A stretch of DNA of 64,000 bases from Chiridota heheva. Its lineage: Eukaryota; Echinodermata; Holothuroidea; Apodida; Chiridotidae. The notes below the pieces were generated by a model. That model was not told the DNA's origin. It searched no databases and saw only the letters and a program-made list of their open reading frames with translations. The DNA lies in the NCBI GenBank assembly GCA_020152595.1, contig JAIGNY010002143.1:121001-185000 (forward strand), read 5' to 3'. Made by a program: the position numbers and the translations under genes. This document shows positions 10,796-22,125 of the stretch, one piece after another. How positions within the stretch are numbered: the stretch's first letter is position 1; each line of letters starts with the position of its first letter.

Positions 10796-10866
10796 CTTGT
10801 GGTTGATAATATTGCCATTCACCTCAAAAGTGCATTGAAAATTGTCCATAACTTTACAGTGTTTAA
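10796..10866 (-). CDS. Putative 71-nt exon, cysteine-containing module
   Basis: On the minus strand, the acceptor GGCATTGTTTCAG and the donor CACAAG/GTATGT enclose two bases plus 23 codons. These read KHCKVMDNFQCTFEVNGNII followed by NHK; the other two frames contain stops. The two cysteines spaced by seven residues and the NFQC word suggest part of an extracellular module, for example the start of an LDL-receptor class A-like repeat or the end of a VWD-like domain. This is a resemblance only. The exon starts in phase 1 and ends in phase 0. It may belong to the same minus-strand gene as the SEA-like exon at 22126-22291, with unseen exons between. Confidence 0.5.
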
Positions 10867-11740
10867 CTGAAACAATGCCAGAACACACCTCACATGTTAT
10901 GAAAATAAATCACTCTTAAATTTGCTAAACATGAAACAAGCTGGGCTGTTGTTGGCATTCCTGTTCTATCATGGTGTATTTGTGTAACCCTTTTGATACT
11001 CTGAAGGCACAGCCAACCCTCAAGAGATCAATTATATCCTTATTGTTCTGGCTCTGAGCATGTAGAAGGGAATCTAAACAAGATGAGATAATTTACTCAC
11101 AATGGTTGCTAAGCTTAGGCTGTCAGGTTGTTAGGATATAATTGTTGTTGCATAGCAATTTAAATACCTCAATTATCAATTGAACTAAGTTGAAACATTT
11201 TTTATAACAATAGTAGTTGAAACTGGTTTTTAAACAAAATTGTGGAATATTTTTTAACATTGGAAATCTCTCCCAGTAAGAAAATCTTTATTGATTTAAT
11301 TTTATTGATTTTGAACCCCCTACAAAGAACCTGAGAAAACAAACAATCTCAGGCCATCTGTTCTGGTTATGTTTTTAATCACTAAAATTTATCAAACATG
11401 TGCAATTGAAAAAGAAAAATTGAAATGATTTCAGGGATGGTGGAGAATTTAAAATATTGGGGGGGGGGGGGGGGAGGGTTAATGAAGTTAGGTGACATAT
11501 GATGATAATAATGGGGGATAGTTGGATCAGGTAATATGATAACACATCTTCACTTGAAATTATTGGCTTCACTGCCCCTTTTTATCGAGTTTGACAAGAA
11601 AGGGGTAAGTGGTGAACATTGGGGAGGAGAAGGGTAAATTGAGTTGAGAGAAAAGAGGGAATTGAATTCAGTATATATCCTAAATGTATTGGAATACACT
11701 GGCAAACCTAAAATAAAACAGATGACAACAGTGGGGTGGA
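10867..11740. other. Non-coding, with a G-run
   Basis: AT-rich, with a pure G run at about 11459-11474 that turns purine-rich toward 11740. The minus-strand open frames at 11375-11768 reflect this purine bias. Confidence 0.4.
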
Positions 11741-11918
11741 CAGTGGTGGCAAGATCGCTTTCCTCCACTTGATCCCCAAAAATTTTTTATCCCCAATTTT
11801 TTTTTTTGTAAAGTGACAAAATTTGTCTGATTTATAGGTTATTTTACCCCCTCCTCCACCCATGAGACAAATTTTCCCTCGCTTTCTCCCCATGACCAAA
11901 ATCCTGGTGCCACCACTG
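11741..11918. mobile_element. hAT-like MITE, family D, copy 1
   Basis: The element begins CAGTGGTGGCAAGATCG and ends TGGTGCCACCACTG, giving an 11-bp terminal inverted repeat of the CAGTGGTGGCA type known from hAT transposons. Flanks GGGGTGGA and GGGGTAGG match at six of eight positions, consistent with a decayed 8-bp duplication. A second, one-ended copy is at 54209-54360. The long minus-strand frame through it is incidental. Confidence 0.7.
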
Positions 11919-12315
11919 GGGGTAGGGAGACTGCAGAGTGACAGATGAATTGGAGAGTGTATGGGATAGAGGTTGGGGTGGATTAGGAAGTGTGGAGGAA
12001 GGAGAGGGTGGGACTGTGAAGAATGAGACAAAAATCTTAAGGATTACAAAGAGGGCACATGAAGCTTAAACTCAGTGATTAATTTAAGTTTAAAATGAAA
12101 ACAATATTAATTTGTACAACTTATTTTCAAGAGGGAAGGGAACAGGTATGCCTAAACTATGCTAAGCCACATAAGAGACATAACATTTGTTCAACTATAC
12201 TGGATATCCTCTGCATCTAAATAAGTACCTTTACAGATCTGGTCATATCCTCAGGCTTCACCAGCATAGGTCGGGTGTTGGGATTTTCCCTTACTTTTTC
12301 CATATCTATAACTTT

Positions 12316-12464
12316 AGTTTGTTTGTTTGATGAGAGTTTAATGGCACCACAACAGCAAGGGTCAAATTGTGCCTGAGAGGTTAGATTATTCCAGAGGTAG
12401 GAAGGAGAGTAAACAGGGGGAGATTGAGAGAAACACGAGAACTAAAAGCCAGAAAGCTGGGATC
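12316..12464. repeat. Dispersed repeat E, copy 1
   Basis: The segment from AGTTTGTTTGTTTGATGAGA to AAAGCCAGAAAGCTGGGATC matches 59247-59390 at high identity in the same orientation, including CACCACAACAGCAAGGGTCA and CCAGAGGTAGGAAGGAGAGT. The final AGCTGGGATC could be the degraded B-box-like end of a tRNA-derived element; that is speculation. Confidence 0.8.
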
Positions 12465-13023
12465 AGAGAGGTGTATGGGTGGAAAAATAATGTAAGGTTA
12501 TTTTTGGTAACTTTGTGTGACTTTTATGATTTGCACCCCACTTTAGGTAGACATTATTTTGTGACAATGTGACTCCCCATGCCCACCCATCCTCAGATAG
12601 AAAGTGCCATATATAATGGTACTTCTCTACCATTACATCCCAAACAAGAAGTGAAATATTTTACCACATCATTCACCCACCTTCAAATAAGAATTTGTGG
12701 TTTCTTTCAACACATCAATGACATTGCACAAGACCTCTGTATTTTCTAAGAAAACCTGAAGCAATTCTTATTCATCAGCTCCATGATCTTACTAAGCCCT
12801 GAACAATGCACTGAATGGTTTTGAGCCTTCACTCATCATCTTCAATACATGACCACTACTAGAGAGCATAGTTTGAAAAGAAGATGAGGACCTTAAAATC
12901 CAATTCTTAGGATCATAGGGTTAATTATTCTGCAGGATTAGCTCAGCAATTGTATTACAGCACTATGGACAGTACAAAATGTTTTGCTCATTGCTTATAT
13001 ATTGAGTCATTTCCAAAGAACTG
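12465..13023. other. Non-coding spacer
   Basis: Mixed composition with no recognisable feature. A plus-strand frame of 95 codons (12950-13237) runs into the transposon at 13024 and contains the duplicated word GAAGATTCCAAAAA. Confidence 0.3.
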
Positions 13024-14180
13024 TAAAGGAGACACAAACTCACAGAATAATTTGGGTTCTATTTGGGTAAAAAAGTATGAAGATTCCAAAAATGAAGATT
13101 CCAAAAACGATCCACCAATTTCGGTTATCCTCAAAAATAAACCAGTTTCCAGATTTTATATAAAGTTTGAGGCCCTATGGAGGTCGCCATATTGTTCAAT
13201 ATATTTTGAAACTGCTGGTTTTCCGGTCTGGAAGTGATGTTTTAGAATCAGTTACAATAATTTGTTGCCATTAAATAATTCACGAAAAGACAACACTGAA
13301 CAACGACAATTAGGATTTAAGTGCAAATAAATTTTCAGTCCATTTTTTCATTATTGGGTGTACAAACAATACACCTAGGCAAATACTACCAACCCCATGA
13401 TTTAATCATCCTTCAAAATCCAATTAATTCCTGATTGCTTAGATTTTATGATGGGCGTGGTGGTATTAGTTACTTGCCTAGGGCTGGAGTCTTAAAATAG
13501 CACCGAGAAATCCACGATTCTGCGGGTATGAAGACCGAAATTTATATTGATCTGAAAGATTATTTGATTTATTTGCTTTATATTAAAGATTATAGTTTGC
13601 TTTCCGTGAGAGGGATAATATAATTGTTTTCTTGCTTTTTTCTGAACCAGTTCGTTGAAACTCTCGTAGTACAGTAGTACTACTAGTAGGCTACGTTAGG
13701 CTAGTTTTTACTGTAGGCTTAGCGTAAGTTTTCATCAGTTTAGGTCTGTTATCAACAGGGAAAAATAACTACTAAAAAGTTCCAAAAGAACGATCCGTAC
13801 AGCATGTGCTTGATTGACATTCTGACAAACAGTAATTTCTTAAACTTTTTCGTTACTAATAAAATCTTTTCTTAACTTTCACAAATCAACTCCCGCACCA
13901 ATGTACTGTGGTACAGTAAAGGTGTATAGGCCTAGATGTTTTTACACATATCATGCGGGAACAAAACTGATTCGATGATGTCACTTGAAGTCACTTCTAT
14001 TGAGGGTGGGTGTACAAGATGGCCGCCCTCATACGATTCATATATCCAGTAATTAATATTTTAATTAATTAAAATAAAATATCAGGGAACACTTTTAAGT
14101 ATCCCAAGGTGGTATAGTGTTTATAATATATGTTTGCATCATAATAGATAAGAGAAATCTCTGGCTTTGTGTCTCCTTTA
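13024..14180. mobile_element. 1.16-kb element with 15-bp terminal inverted repeats
   Basis: TAAAGGAGACACAAA at 13024-13038 is matched by its exact reverse complement TTTGTGTCTCCTTTA at 14166-14180, and weaker similarity extends inward. Repeat C is nested inside at 13331-13545. Words such as GGTCGCCATATTG and AAGATGGCCGCC occur near the two ends. I see no transposase frame, so it would be a non-autonomous element. No target duplication is obvious. Confidence 0.55.
13331..13545 (-). repeat. Dispersed repeat C, copy 2 (uninterrupted)
   Basis: Reverse-orientation partner of 10293-10546. It shares the TACCAACCCCATGATTTAAT junction intact, which provides the unfilled site for the palindromic insertion in copy 1. 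It lies inside the larger element at 13024-14180. Confidence 0.85.
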
Positions 14181-14740
14181 AGAGTCTGTTCTGCTTTGCT
14201 GTTTTGCATAATGTTTTTACACATTTCCATTTTACCTTTGGTTGTGCATCAATCACTACTTAACAGCATTTTGTTTAGCATTTTCAATATTGTTTAGGTG
14301 TTTAATGTTATATATTGCATTGTATGTCCTTTGTATGTTTGATTTATTAATTGTTTTGTATTTCTTTTGATAATTTTGACCTTGACTTCAACGGTTAGGG
14401 CAGTGTGTAAGGTTGGTCTTCAGATTATACTAATTAAAGAACTGAAATTAATTAATTAGATAAATCTGTGATTCAAGATAATACTCTTAACTTCTCACCC
14501 AGTGGTTAATTTTTTAAGATTCTGCCAATAAAGATATGAAGAAATTTTTGATGGAAGATGGAATTCAAAATCTTTATACAATTATTGCATTTTTACATTT
14601 CATGTAGGCCTATTATTATAAGAAAGGTGGACTGTGGACAACGAAGGTCAAGATTGATGATCTGAGAGGAAATATTCATTTTAGCAATTGGTACTAAGGC
14701 CAAAAATGAGGATTCCATTCTTAAAAGCTTTTTAAACAAA
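14181..14740. other. Non-coding, T-rich
   Basis: T-rich sequence with several TTTTGTAT-like words (14280-14370). Nothing gene-like is visible. Confidence 0.3.
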
Positions 14741-15165
14741 GAATGAGAATTGAAATGAAAGTGGTTTACATACATCAGATGCAGATGTCTGTTGCATCAC
14801 TGTTTGAGGGAAAATATCAAGAGAAACAGCTTCAACATTAGTTCACCCTTGAGAACATAAGGGATAAAAAGTGAAAAGTACATATGTTCCATTTTTAGAA
14901 AAAGCTTTTTATTCTGAGAAGACATTCAAATTGATAATTGAAAGTGGTCAACTGTGGGGTTTACATACATCAGTTTCACAACCTCTGTTAGCAACATCAC
15001 TGTTTGTCTGCACAAGAAGTATGATCAAGAGAAACAGCTTCAACATTAGTTCATCCTTGAGAACATTAGGATTACTCTAAAGTCTAAAGAGGTACTTATG
15101 TTCTCTCATTCCATAGAAAATGAGCTTTCTTATTCTGAGATGAGACATTCAATATTACATAATTC
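14741..15165. repeat. Degenerate ~200-bp tandem duplication
   Basis: Blocks at about 14755-14870 and 14955-15075 share TTTACATACATCAG, then ATCACTGTTTG, then AAGAGAAACAGCTTCAACAT and CCTTGAGAACAT(A/T)AGG. A third partial copy (15100-15165) repeats TTCTGAGA(T)GA(G)ACATTCAA. The small open frames here arise from the duplication. Confidence 0.7.
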
Positions 15166-15554
15166 CACTAGTGGTCACTTTGCTGTACAACCATACTCTG
15201 TATACTAATAGTACTAACTCATTATTACAATGTTATCATTGTACAGATGGCAACTGTCCTATTTGCAATTACACACACAAAGGATATTAAGAGCTGTCAT
15301 AATGATGATCAACTGATTTGTTATTCTTTTGTCAAATGGATGAATCATGGCAGAAAATAGGCCAATTATCAACTTTTTATGCTTTTGCAATTCTTGGAAA
15401 ATTTAGAATGGGTCAAAGCACTTCATGAATGATCACTGGCAACCATCCACAGTTAGAATGAGAAAACTCAGGATAAGATGGTGAAACATACTAATACCAA
15501 CAACAGAGAAGTTAACAGGCCCCTAGCTTTGCTGTTTCACAGGGGTGTTTTACA
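15166..15554. other. Non-coding spacer
   Basis: AT-rich, with nothing recognisable. Confidence 0.3.
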
Positions 15555-15692
15555 GGTGTAGCCCGCCCTGCCCCCTGGGATCTGCCCTGCCCCCTGGGGG
15601 TCTACCCTCCCCATGGGGTCCACCCTGCCCCTTGGAAGGTCCACCCTTCCCCTGGAGGTCTACCCTGCCCCCTGTGGGTCTGCCCTACCCCT
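15555..15692. repeat. GC-rich ~27-bp degenerate minisatellite
   Basis: Five to six variable copies of CCCTGCCCCCTGGGGGTCTR stand in otherwise AT-rich DNA. The units contain imperfect CCCC/GGGG inverted words, so single strands could fold. No coding frame is supported. Confidence 0.8.
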
Positions 15693-16093
15693 CATGAGAA
15701 AAAATGTATTTATTTTTTTACTTAATAATCTTAATAACCTCATAAATGAAATACATTACATGGCTATAGAACACAGAATGATAGCATAGTAAGCAACTGC
15801 CCTATATGGCTCATGACTGGTCATTATCAATCAGAAGTTTCATTCTGAGGTATGATTATAAATAAAATCCCAGAGCTTCTTCACCAGGAGATTGAGCCTG
15901 AAGGAGAAAGGGGGAGTGGGGCCTTGACTCCACACCAAAAAGATGCAGCACTTCACACACGCATTAATGTGCCCCTCAACAAGTATAGCACCCTGCCCTT
16001 TTTAAATCAAGCTAGGGAAGAGGGGGTCTGTGATTTGAAATTTTGATTTCTTTCTTAACACCAATTAGTATCAACACCTTCAGGAAATGTTAA
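15693..16093. other. Non-coding spacer
   Basis: Contains a 64-codon plus frame (15852-16046) without start or splice support. No other feature is visible. Confidence 0.3.
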
Positions 16094-16328
16094 AAGGACT
16101 CCATGTCCAAATGTGCTGCAGGTGTTTATCTTTCAAGGGAATTTTGAAATAACACACGGTCTAATTTTTGATTGTCTCTGAAAAAGTAATTCACAACAAA
16201 AATTTGATGAATAATTAGAACAATTGTATCAAAGGTTTTCAGTACCATCATGTGCATGAAGTGCATTCTAATATTGTTGAGACTCCAGCAAAACACACCC
16301 TCTCTTTTCAGCTGCCAGCTGCTTTAAC
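16094..16328. repeat. MITE family F remnant
   Basis: The right end GAGACTCCAGCAAAACACAC followed by CCTCTCTTTTCAGCTGCCAGCTGCTTTAA aligns with 48545-48626 (GAGACTCAAGAAACATACGC...CCGCCAGCTCCTTTAA). It shares the preceding CATG(T)GCA(T)GAA block with 48545-48560 and 53905-53945. The left boundary is approximate. Confidence 0.55.
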
Positions 16329-17654
16329 TTAGGACACAGATGATACACTTACAACACTATTTACTCAACTTTCTGGTTATTTGGTCTTGTAGGCAAAAGT
16401 TGAATATCAAAACGACCTATTTATGTATGCTTTATACCTATTCTGAAAACCTATTTTATAAATGAAAACATTCAAATAATTGAAGAAAAAAAAAACAGAA
16501 AGCTGTGTTAATGCATTATCATACAGTTAAAAGTGGAAATCTTGAGTGTCCAAAGAAATTGCTTGACACTTTATCATTAAATCTAATAGAAACTAACGTC
16601 AGTTCTTCAGCGGTTAGGCTTTTTGTCAGTATTTGAGTGAATATTTTTTGACCAATAAGAAACATTGCATTTATAATAAAAGTATATTTTTCTCCATGTG
16701 TGTTAATTAACATTATTTATAACTGGTCTTTGAATGTTAAAATCCATATTCTGAATAATTAACTAATGAGTCATCAAACCTAGAAATTTAAATATTCAAT
16801 ATGGATATTCATTAGCCTGTTTCTTAGGAACACTTTCACAAATACTTTTAATCATTTATCACAAATTCTTAAAGAGAGCATGATCCACAGCCATATTTCT
16901 CTCACTAAATGAGTCAGTGCCTGCCCACAGTTGCTGCATGGAGGTCTAAATGCAGCTTTCATCCACTGTACAAACCCCACCAGGGGAAAGTGTAAATATG
17001 ATTAATGGATTAAAACCACCAATGCACAAACAATAACCAAACTTCTGACTCTACTGTGAGGTGAAAAAAACAAATGTTTGTTCTGATCATGGAGCTATTA
17101 TCTGATCTAATGGACTGATTTCCAAAGATGACTGGATCTGGTTTTACAGAGGACCTTCTAAATTATAAATCATCACTTCTGGATTTCTTACATGATTACA
17201 TCTTATTTTTCTTCAAGAGAGTATAGCTTGGTACAAAATAATGGGCATGACTGAAGTAATGCTAATTAGGAGCCAACACCTGATTGGTTATTCCTACTTA
17301 TTATAATTGGAATAAATCAGGGCTTAAAATTAACATAAACCCACCACCACCAGCCTGGGATTTATTGATTGTACATACAGGCTAGCATAATTTTAATCCA
17401 TCAGGCTAGTCTTATCATCAAAATCATTGTAGTATATTTATGTGAGACATGAAGAAACAGGCTTGTGAAAAGTTTCAGTTGAGAAAGGTCTGATGGGATA
17501 GTGCAAATAAATGCTAATTTCGAGCCCTGGAATATTTGCCATATTTGTTATTGAACCATGATGTGAAAGTATATTTAACACACATATGAATATATGTATA
17601 TTCGATAAAAATGTTACAGACTGCTCAAAAATTAATTATATTTCTGTTCCAATT
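16329..17654. other. Non-coding, no recognisable gene
   Basis: AT-rich, with short A runs near 16485. No repeat copies from elsewhere in the window were recognised here. A minus-strand segment at about 16905-16935 has exon-like ends but is only 28 nt long, and I do not call it. Confidence 0.3.
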
Positions 17655-17815
17655 CCTATACAACAATCTACTACAATCTACAACAATCTACAATCTACAA
17701 CAATCTACAACAATCTACTACAATCTACTACAATCTACAACAATCTACTACTACAATCTCTACTACAATCTACAACAATCTACTACTACAATCTACAACA
17801 ATCTACTGTACTACG
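17655..17815. repeat. CTACAA/CTA trinucleotide-based tandem repeat
   Basis: Irregular alternation of CAATCTACAA and CAATCTACTA words over about 160 bp. Two overlapping plus frames stay open through it because the repeat contains no stop in them. They are not genes. Confidence 0.9.
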
Positions 17816-18040
17816 GACAAGGGTAGACAGTATATGCAAGGAGGTCTAAAGTGGTACCTCCTTGTTATATGTAAAACAGACATTAAAATTTTGATCAATC
17901 ACAATAGCCATAACCAGGACTTTGCACAACCTTGAGGGGGAAGCGGGGCACAAGCACTCCAAGATGGCGTACTTGAGCAGAACATCTGTATACTCCAGAA
18001 GTGTTTTTTTTTTTTTTTTCGATTCAGAAGGCCCTCTTAT

Positions 18041-18205
18041 CAATCACTAATCCATAAGTAGTAACACTCATTGTCAATGATTATACATCTCTGTACAATT
18101 TAAGGTGGCCGCCTCCCCCCCACCCCAGTGTCAACCACTAATCCATCAGTATTAAGACTCATAATCAATGATAATACATCTCTGTCCAGTTTAAGGTAGC
18201 TGCCT
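18041..18205. repeat. 93-bp tandem duplication
   Basis: AATCACTAATCCATAAGTAG to TACAATTTAAGGTGGC (18041-18110) recurs at 18134-18205 with a few changes (CCACTAATCCATCAGTATTA...CCAGTTTAAGGTAGC). A C-rich stretch separates the copies. Confidence 0.85.
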
Positions 18206-19046
18206 TGGCCATAGGCATACGGGACAGTTTCATTTTGAGGGAGGAGGGGGGAGGGGGGGCGGGGCAGAACAATTTTTGCCCGAATCCTCCAATCTTGCCC
18301 TAGTTTAACACAGTTCATGAATATACTCATCAAATCCACATTTCATGTAGCCACAATGCCAAATCATCTGCTTTTAAACAATAAACAACTGAACAAAGAT
18401 CTTATTTATATCTATATTTGGTTACTTTTTTCTTTAAAAAAAAAAAAAAATTATTCAGAAAATATTTAAGTCAGTTTTTTTTAACACAGTTTTGCCCAAA
18501 TTTTGATACCCATTTTCCCCGAATTCTTGGGTGCCCAAATTTTTTTGGGGGGACATCATCTACGAGGACATCCGTAACAAAAGCACATTTACAGATTAAA
18601 TGGCAGAAACATGAACTGCATAGGCCTAAAGTACATCCGCTATTCATGTAATGAAAGCTAAATGTTCAGTGCTTGGAAATGGTTATGAATATTTGATGAG
18701 TTTAACTTTCTATTTAATACCAATGTTCTAATTTTACAAATGGAAGCGGATACGATACGCCCTGTAATCAGAGTTTGTCATTTCTAGCCATGCCAATTAA
18801 AAGATTGTACTAGTATTGTTTGAATTAAAGGAGTGCAAACAGCTTTAAGGGTATTACGTGAGCGCGGATGCTGTATGACAGTTTAATTGTAGGAGCAAAA
18901 TATGATTGGAGGGAGCGAAATAGGAACCTTTCTTACTAAACATATAATTCAAACCAATGATTATCAAATCTTTGGGGGTGCAAGCCTAAGGTCACATGGA
19001 GCAGAAAGTTGGCAACTCCATATGAAGTATGTTCTGCCCGTCAGTA
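18206..19046. other. Non-coding with homopolymer runs
   Basis: Contains a G-rich run near 18241-18265, an A run near 18437-18450 and a G run at 18546-18552. No supported gene. Confidence 0.35.
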
Positions 19047-19376
19047 ATGCACTTGTCAGTTGTATGACTCACCCCTACTACCCCCAGCAATGTCAGTCAA
19101 TGTGAGTCATTCAGATCTGAAACACTTGACTCACATGTGCATCAATGTTCCAAATTGTTAGTCACCAGAGTGACTCTGAGGTGAGTCAATTTACTTCAGA
19201 CCTCTTGACTTTGTACAGTGGCGAATGATTTGGGGTAGTGTCATTTCAGAGGAAATTTAGTCACCTAAGTGACTGATGGGGTGCATCAATGTACATGTTT
19301 TGGCCACCCACCTTGGTGCAATGACTCACCATGTCTGGGAATGTAGGGGTGAGTTACACAATTAAAATGTGCATAA
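19047..19376. mobile_element. MITE family G, copy 1
   Basis: The element starts ATGCACTTGTCAGTTGTATG and ends with a decayed complement (GGGTGAGTTACACAATT...TGTGCAT). Other copies are at 24271-24562, 39131-39425 and 41627-42006. This copy holds five perfect TGASTCA heptamers (the AP-1 consensus). No coding capacity. Confidence 0.85.
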
Positions 19377-19885
19377 TGGTGGGGGAACAAAATATGTGTA
19401 AAGAGAAGTGTGGGGCATATGAATTTGCCCCTAAAAGAAGGAAGATAAATTAATTTGAAGATAACAAAATAAAAATGCATGAAATACATATTCCCCATTA
19501 ATAGGAACTACATCAGTAATTTCATCAATGAACCTAGCCAGGTAAATAATAAGTTAGTTTCTTTTTAGTTTTTTTCTCAAAACATACCCATAATTGTTGC
19601 TGATGAATTGCTGGAAGTATTTTCCTATCTTTACAAAAACAAAATAGATATGCATGCTACCTTTTCCGTCCTATGGAATGTTTTTGTCCAAATTCAAGTA
19701 TGGAAGTTCCTTCATTTATCTGATCATTGTGAGAAAATTTACTCTACTCCCCATACAAGAATGTTTGTAATTATAAGTGCAAACAGGTAAAACATATATG
19801 ACAACATTTTTCTGCTGTGAACATAATATGCATCAATGCATTTAAGCATCACATGCATGTGATTTTACAGACATCATGAATTTAC
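19377..19885. other. Non-coding spacer or intron
   Basis: AT-rich with no recognisable feature. It begins at the end of a MITE. Confidence 0.3.
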
Positions 19886-19964
19886 CTTCAATTCTAAGCG
19901 GCCAGAGAATACCTGCAGTAAAGGGAGCAATTACTATGATGAAGTATATGGCTGGATGGATGTC
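19886..19964 (-). CDS. Coding-like segment, two possible exon readings
   Basis: On the minus strand the frame DIHPAIYFIIVIAPFTAGIL followed by WPLRIE is hydrophobic like a membrane helix. It could be an exon from a weak acceptor (TTGGAGGCAG) to the donor GAAG/GTAAAT, phase 0 to phase 1. Alternatively, a strong acceptor inside it (GCTCCCTTTACTGCAG) would define a 27-nt micro-exon (19886-19912) reading VFSGRLELK, phase 0 to 0, which resembles the first strand of a SEA domain. The same CTGCAG/GTATTC could also serve as a donor. The sequence cannot settle which is used, if any. Confidence 0.28.
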
Positions 19965-20717
19965 CTGCCTCCAATTAGTTCAATGGTTCTTTACCAATAC
20001 TTTCTTTGAGTTTGAATTTGAAATCTTTTCCACCTCCTTGTACCAAGAGGTCATAAAGGTGACAATTTCCTAATTAAAGTAGGCCTACTTTGATTAAAAT
20101 GCAGGTCTGCATTCTGTTTCAAAATGTGGATAGTACAATCAGTTTCACAGTCTGTCAATCACAACAAAAAAGGAGGTTCTTCTGGCCATATTAAATAAAC
20201 GTTACCACCATATCAAAAGAACTTCCCCCCACCTCCCCAATTAACATTTCTGGCAGCCTTCTTGTAGTAAAAAGGTGAAACTGATCATTTATTTTTCTGA
20301 TGAGGCAGTGAAGCTGCAGCAGTACCAACCTGGCTCTTTCTGAAGACCTGGCACAATAATCCTTGCTTCAACATTCCATCAGGAAGTTGATCCTATTCTG
20401 ATCCCATACAGCTATTTCTTTACTGTTTTACAGATACAACTACAGTCCCAAATTCACTTTATATCACCCAATGATTCATTCATATCATTCATATCATATA
20501 TATGTATGGAATCTATTAACAACAGCCTTCAGGCACAGACAAAGCAAACATGATGAATAATAGCAATATAAACAAGAAATGAATTATGATTTAATCCTGG
20601 ATTATACCAGGAAGGAGCATCTCTCATGACCTGCTGATCCTAAACTCCTAAAGATTTCAAAAGCAGCCTATTGTTGAGCTTTTCTCTTTGGTTGGAGGCA
20701 AGGAAGCAATTACTCAC
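19965..20717. other. Non-coding spacer or intron
   Basis: AT-rich. A plus-strand frame at 19876-20073 overlaps the preceding segment antisense and lacks splice support. Confidence 0.3.
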
Positions 20718-20771
20718 TTCCAGATCCCTGGATAGGAAGAATTGGTGAGCAGAAGCATGGTAACTGTTACG
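20718..20771 (-). CDS. Tentative 54-nt exon
   Basis: On the minus strand the acceptor ATATTCTTTTTCTGCACCAAG has a good pyrimidine tract. The open segment reads RNSYHASAHQFFLSRDLE (18 codons, phase 0 to 0) and the donor is GAA/GTGAGT. The phase matches the phase-0 end of the exon at 22126-22291 upstream. The base before GT is A rather than G, and no domain is recognisable. Confidence 0.22.
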
Positions 20772-21457
20772 CTTGGTGCAGAAAAAGAATATTTTAGGAT
20801 GGGTTTTTTTGTGAAAAAACATTTTTTTCATGTCATAAAATGTATTATAAAAGAAATTCTTTACAGAGATCAATCCTAAAACAAAGAGATAGATTCAATT
20901 AAATTGTGTATAAATTATTCAAATTGCTAATCTGTTCGGCATTATGGAGTTTTCAACTTCTGTAAGTATACTTTCTATAACTATTTTCTACAAATTTCTC
21001 ATACCAGAAACCTATCCTGAAACTAAAACTGAAACAAGAGTGCATGGATCTGGATGTGGCCACTTGTCTAGATAAACCAAAAACGTTAAACTTGTGAAGT
21101 ATTGTGACTACTGCACATTTCAAACCTTTTACTTCACACCATTTTGAAGTGTATAATTTACTATGTTACCCTGACATCATTGCCAAAGACATAGGACTCA
21201 ATACAAATAAAATCCAGTAACTCATGATAGATAAAACTACCTGGTACCACTTTGTCAAAACTGCTATTACATCCGTGTGCGACAGATGATGCAGATGATG
21301 ATGATTTAGACAATGATGATGATGATAATGAGATATAATTAATGTATAAGAGTGAACTGCCCATGTAAAGATACCAAAGGTTAAGTGAGTGGCGTAACTT
21401 AGGGCCTTTGCTGTAAAAGGATAATTTGTCATTCTGGCCCTATATGATCAAATATAC
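20772..21457. other. Putative intron sequence with an ATG/CAT microsatellite
   Basis: Contains a short GATGAT-type tract at 21284-21330. Overlapping minus-strand frames at 21161-21432 run through that tract. One piece, SFDKVVPGSFIYHELLDFIC, looks protein-like but has no convincing acceptor. Confidence 0.3.
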
Positions 21458-21996
21458 CACATTGGCATTATGGCCCCCTACATCAATTGGCATCATGGCC
21501 CCCTAAATCAATTGGCATCATGGCCATCTATATCAATTAGCATCATGGCCCCCTACATCAATTGGCATTATGGCTCCTACATCAATTGGCATCATGGCCC
21601 CCTACATCAATTGGCATCATGGCCCCCTACATCAATTGACATCATGTCCCCCTACATCAATTGGCATCATGGTCCCTACATCAATTGGCATCATGGCCCC
21701 CTACATCAATTGGCATCATGACCCCCTACATCAATTGGCATCATGGCCCCCTACATTAAGTGGCATCATGGCCCCCTACACCAATTGGCATCATGGCCCC
21801 CTACATCAATTGGCATCATGGCCCCCTATATCAATTGGCATCATGGCCCCTACATCAATTGGCATCATGGCCCCCTACATCAATTGGCATCATGGCCCCC
21901 TACATTCAATTGGCATCATGGCCCCCTACATCAATTGGCATCATGGCCCCCTACATCAATTGGCATCATGGCCCCCTATATCAATTGGCATCATGA
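21458..21996. repeat. 25-bp minisatellite, about 21 copies
   Basis: The unit is ATCAATTGGCATCATGGCCC plus CCTAC. Copies differ by single substitutions and one-base length changes. Four long plus-strand frames are open because the repeat has no stop; they are artefacts. Each unit contains ATG, CAATTG and ATCATG words. Confidence 0.95.
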
Positions 21997-22125
21997 CTTT
22001 TGCTCAAGGCCTGTGGGGTTTTTTCCACCAGAGCCAAAGTTATAGCTCAGCAGCTAATGAAAACAATATGATATGAAAATGAAATCAAACTAAAACTGCA
22101 AACAAAGAAGGAGAAATCCACTTAC

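Noticed and set aside
11550..12031. Minus-strand 107- and 72-codon frames
   Set aside because: They run through the hAT-like MITE and purine-rich DNA; matching sequence at 54209 shows it is repetitive.
16905..16935. 28-nt minus-strand micro-exon QLWAGTDSF linking 19.9 kb to 10.8 kb in phase
   Set aside because: The phase fit is attractive, but the donor (TTTA/GTGAGA) and acceptor are weak and the peptide is too short to judge.
21470..22076. Plus-strand frames rich in HGPLHQLASWPP/INWHH
   Set aside because: They are the 25-bp array in different frames, with no start or splice context.
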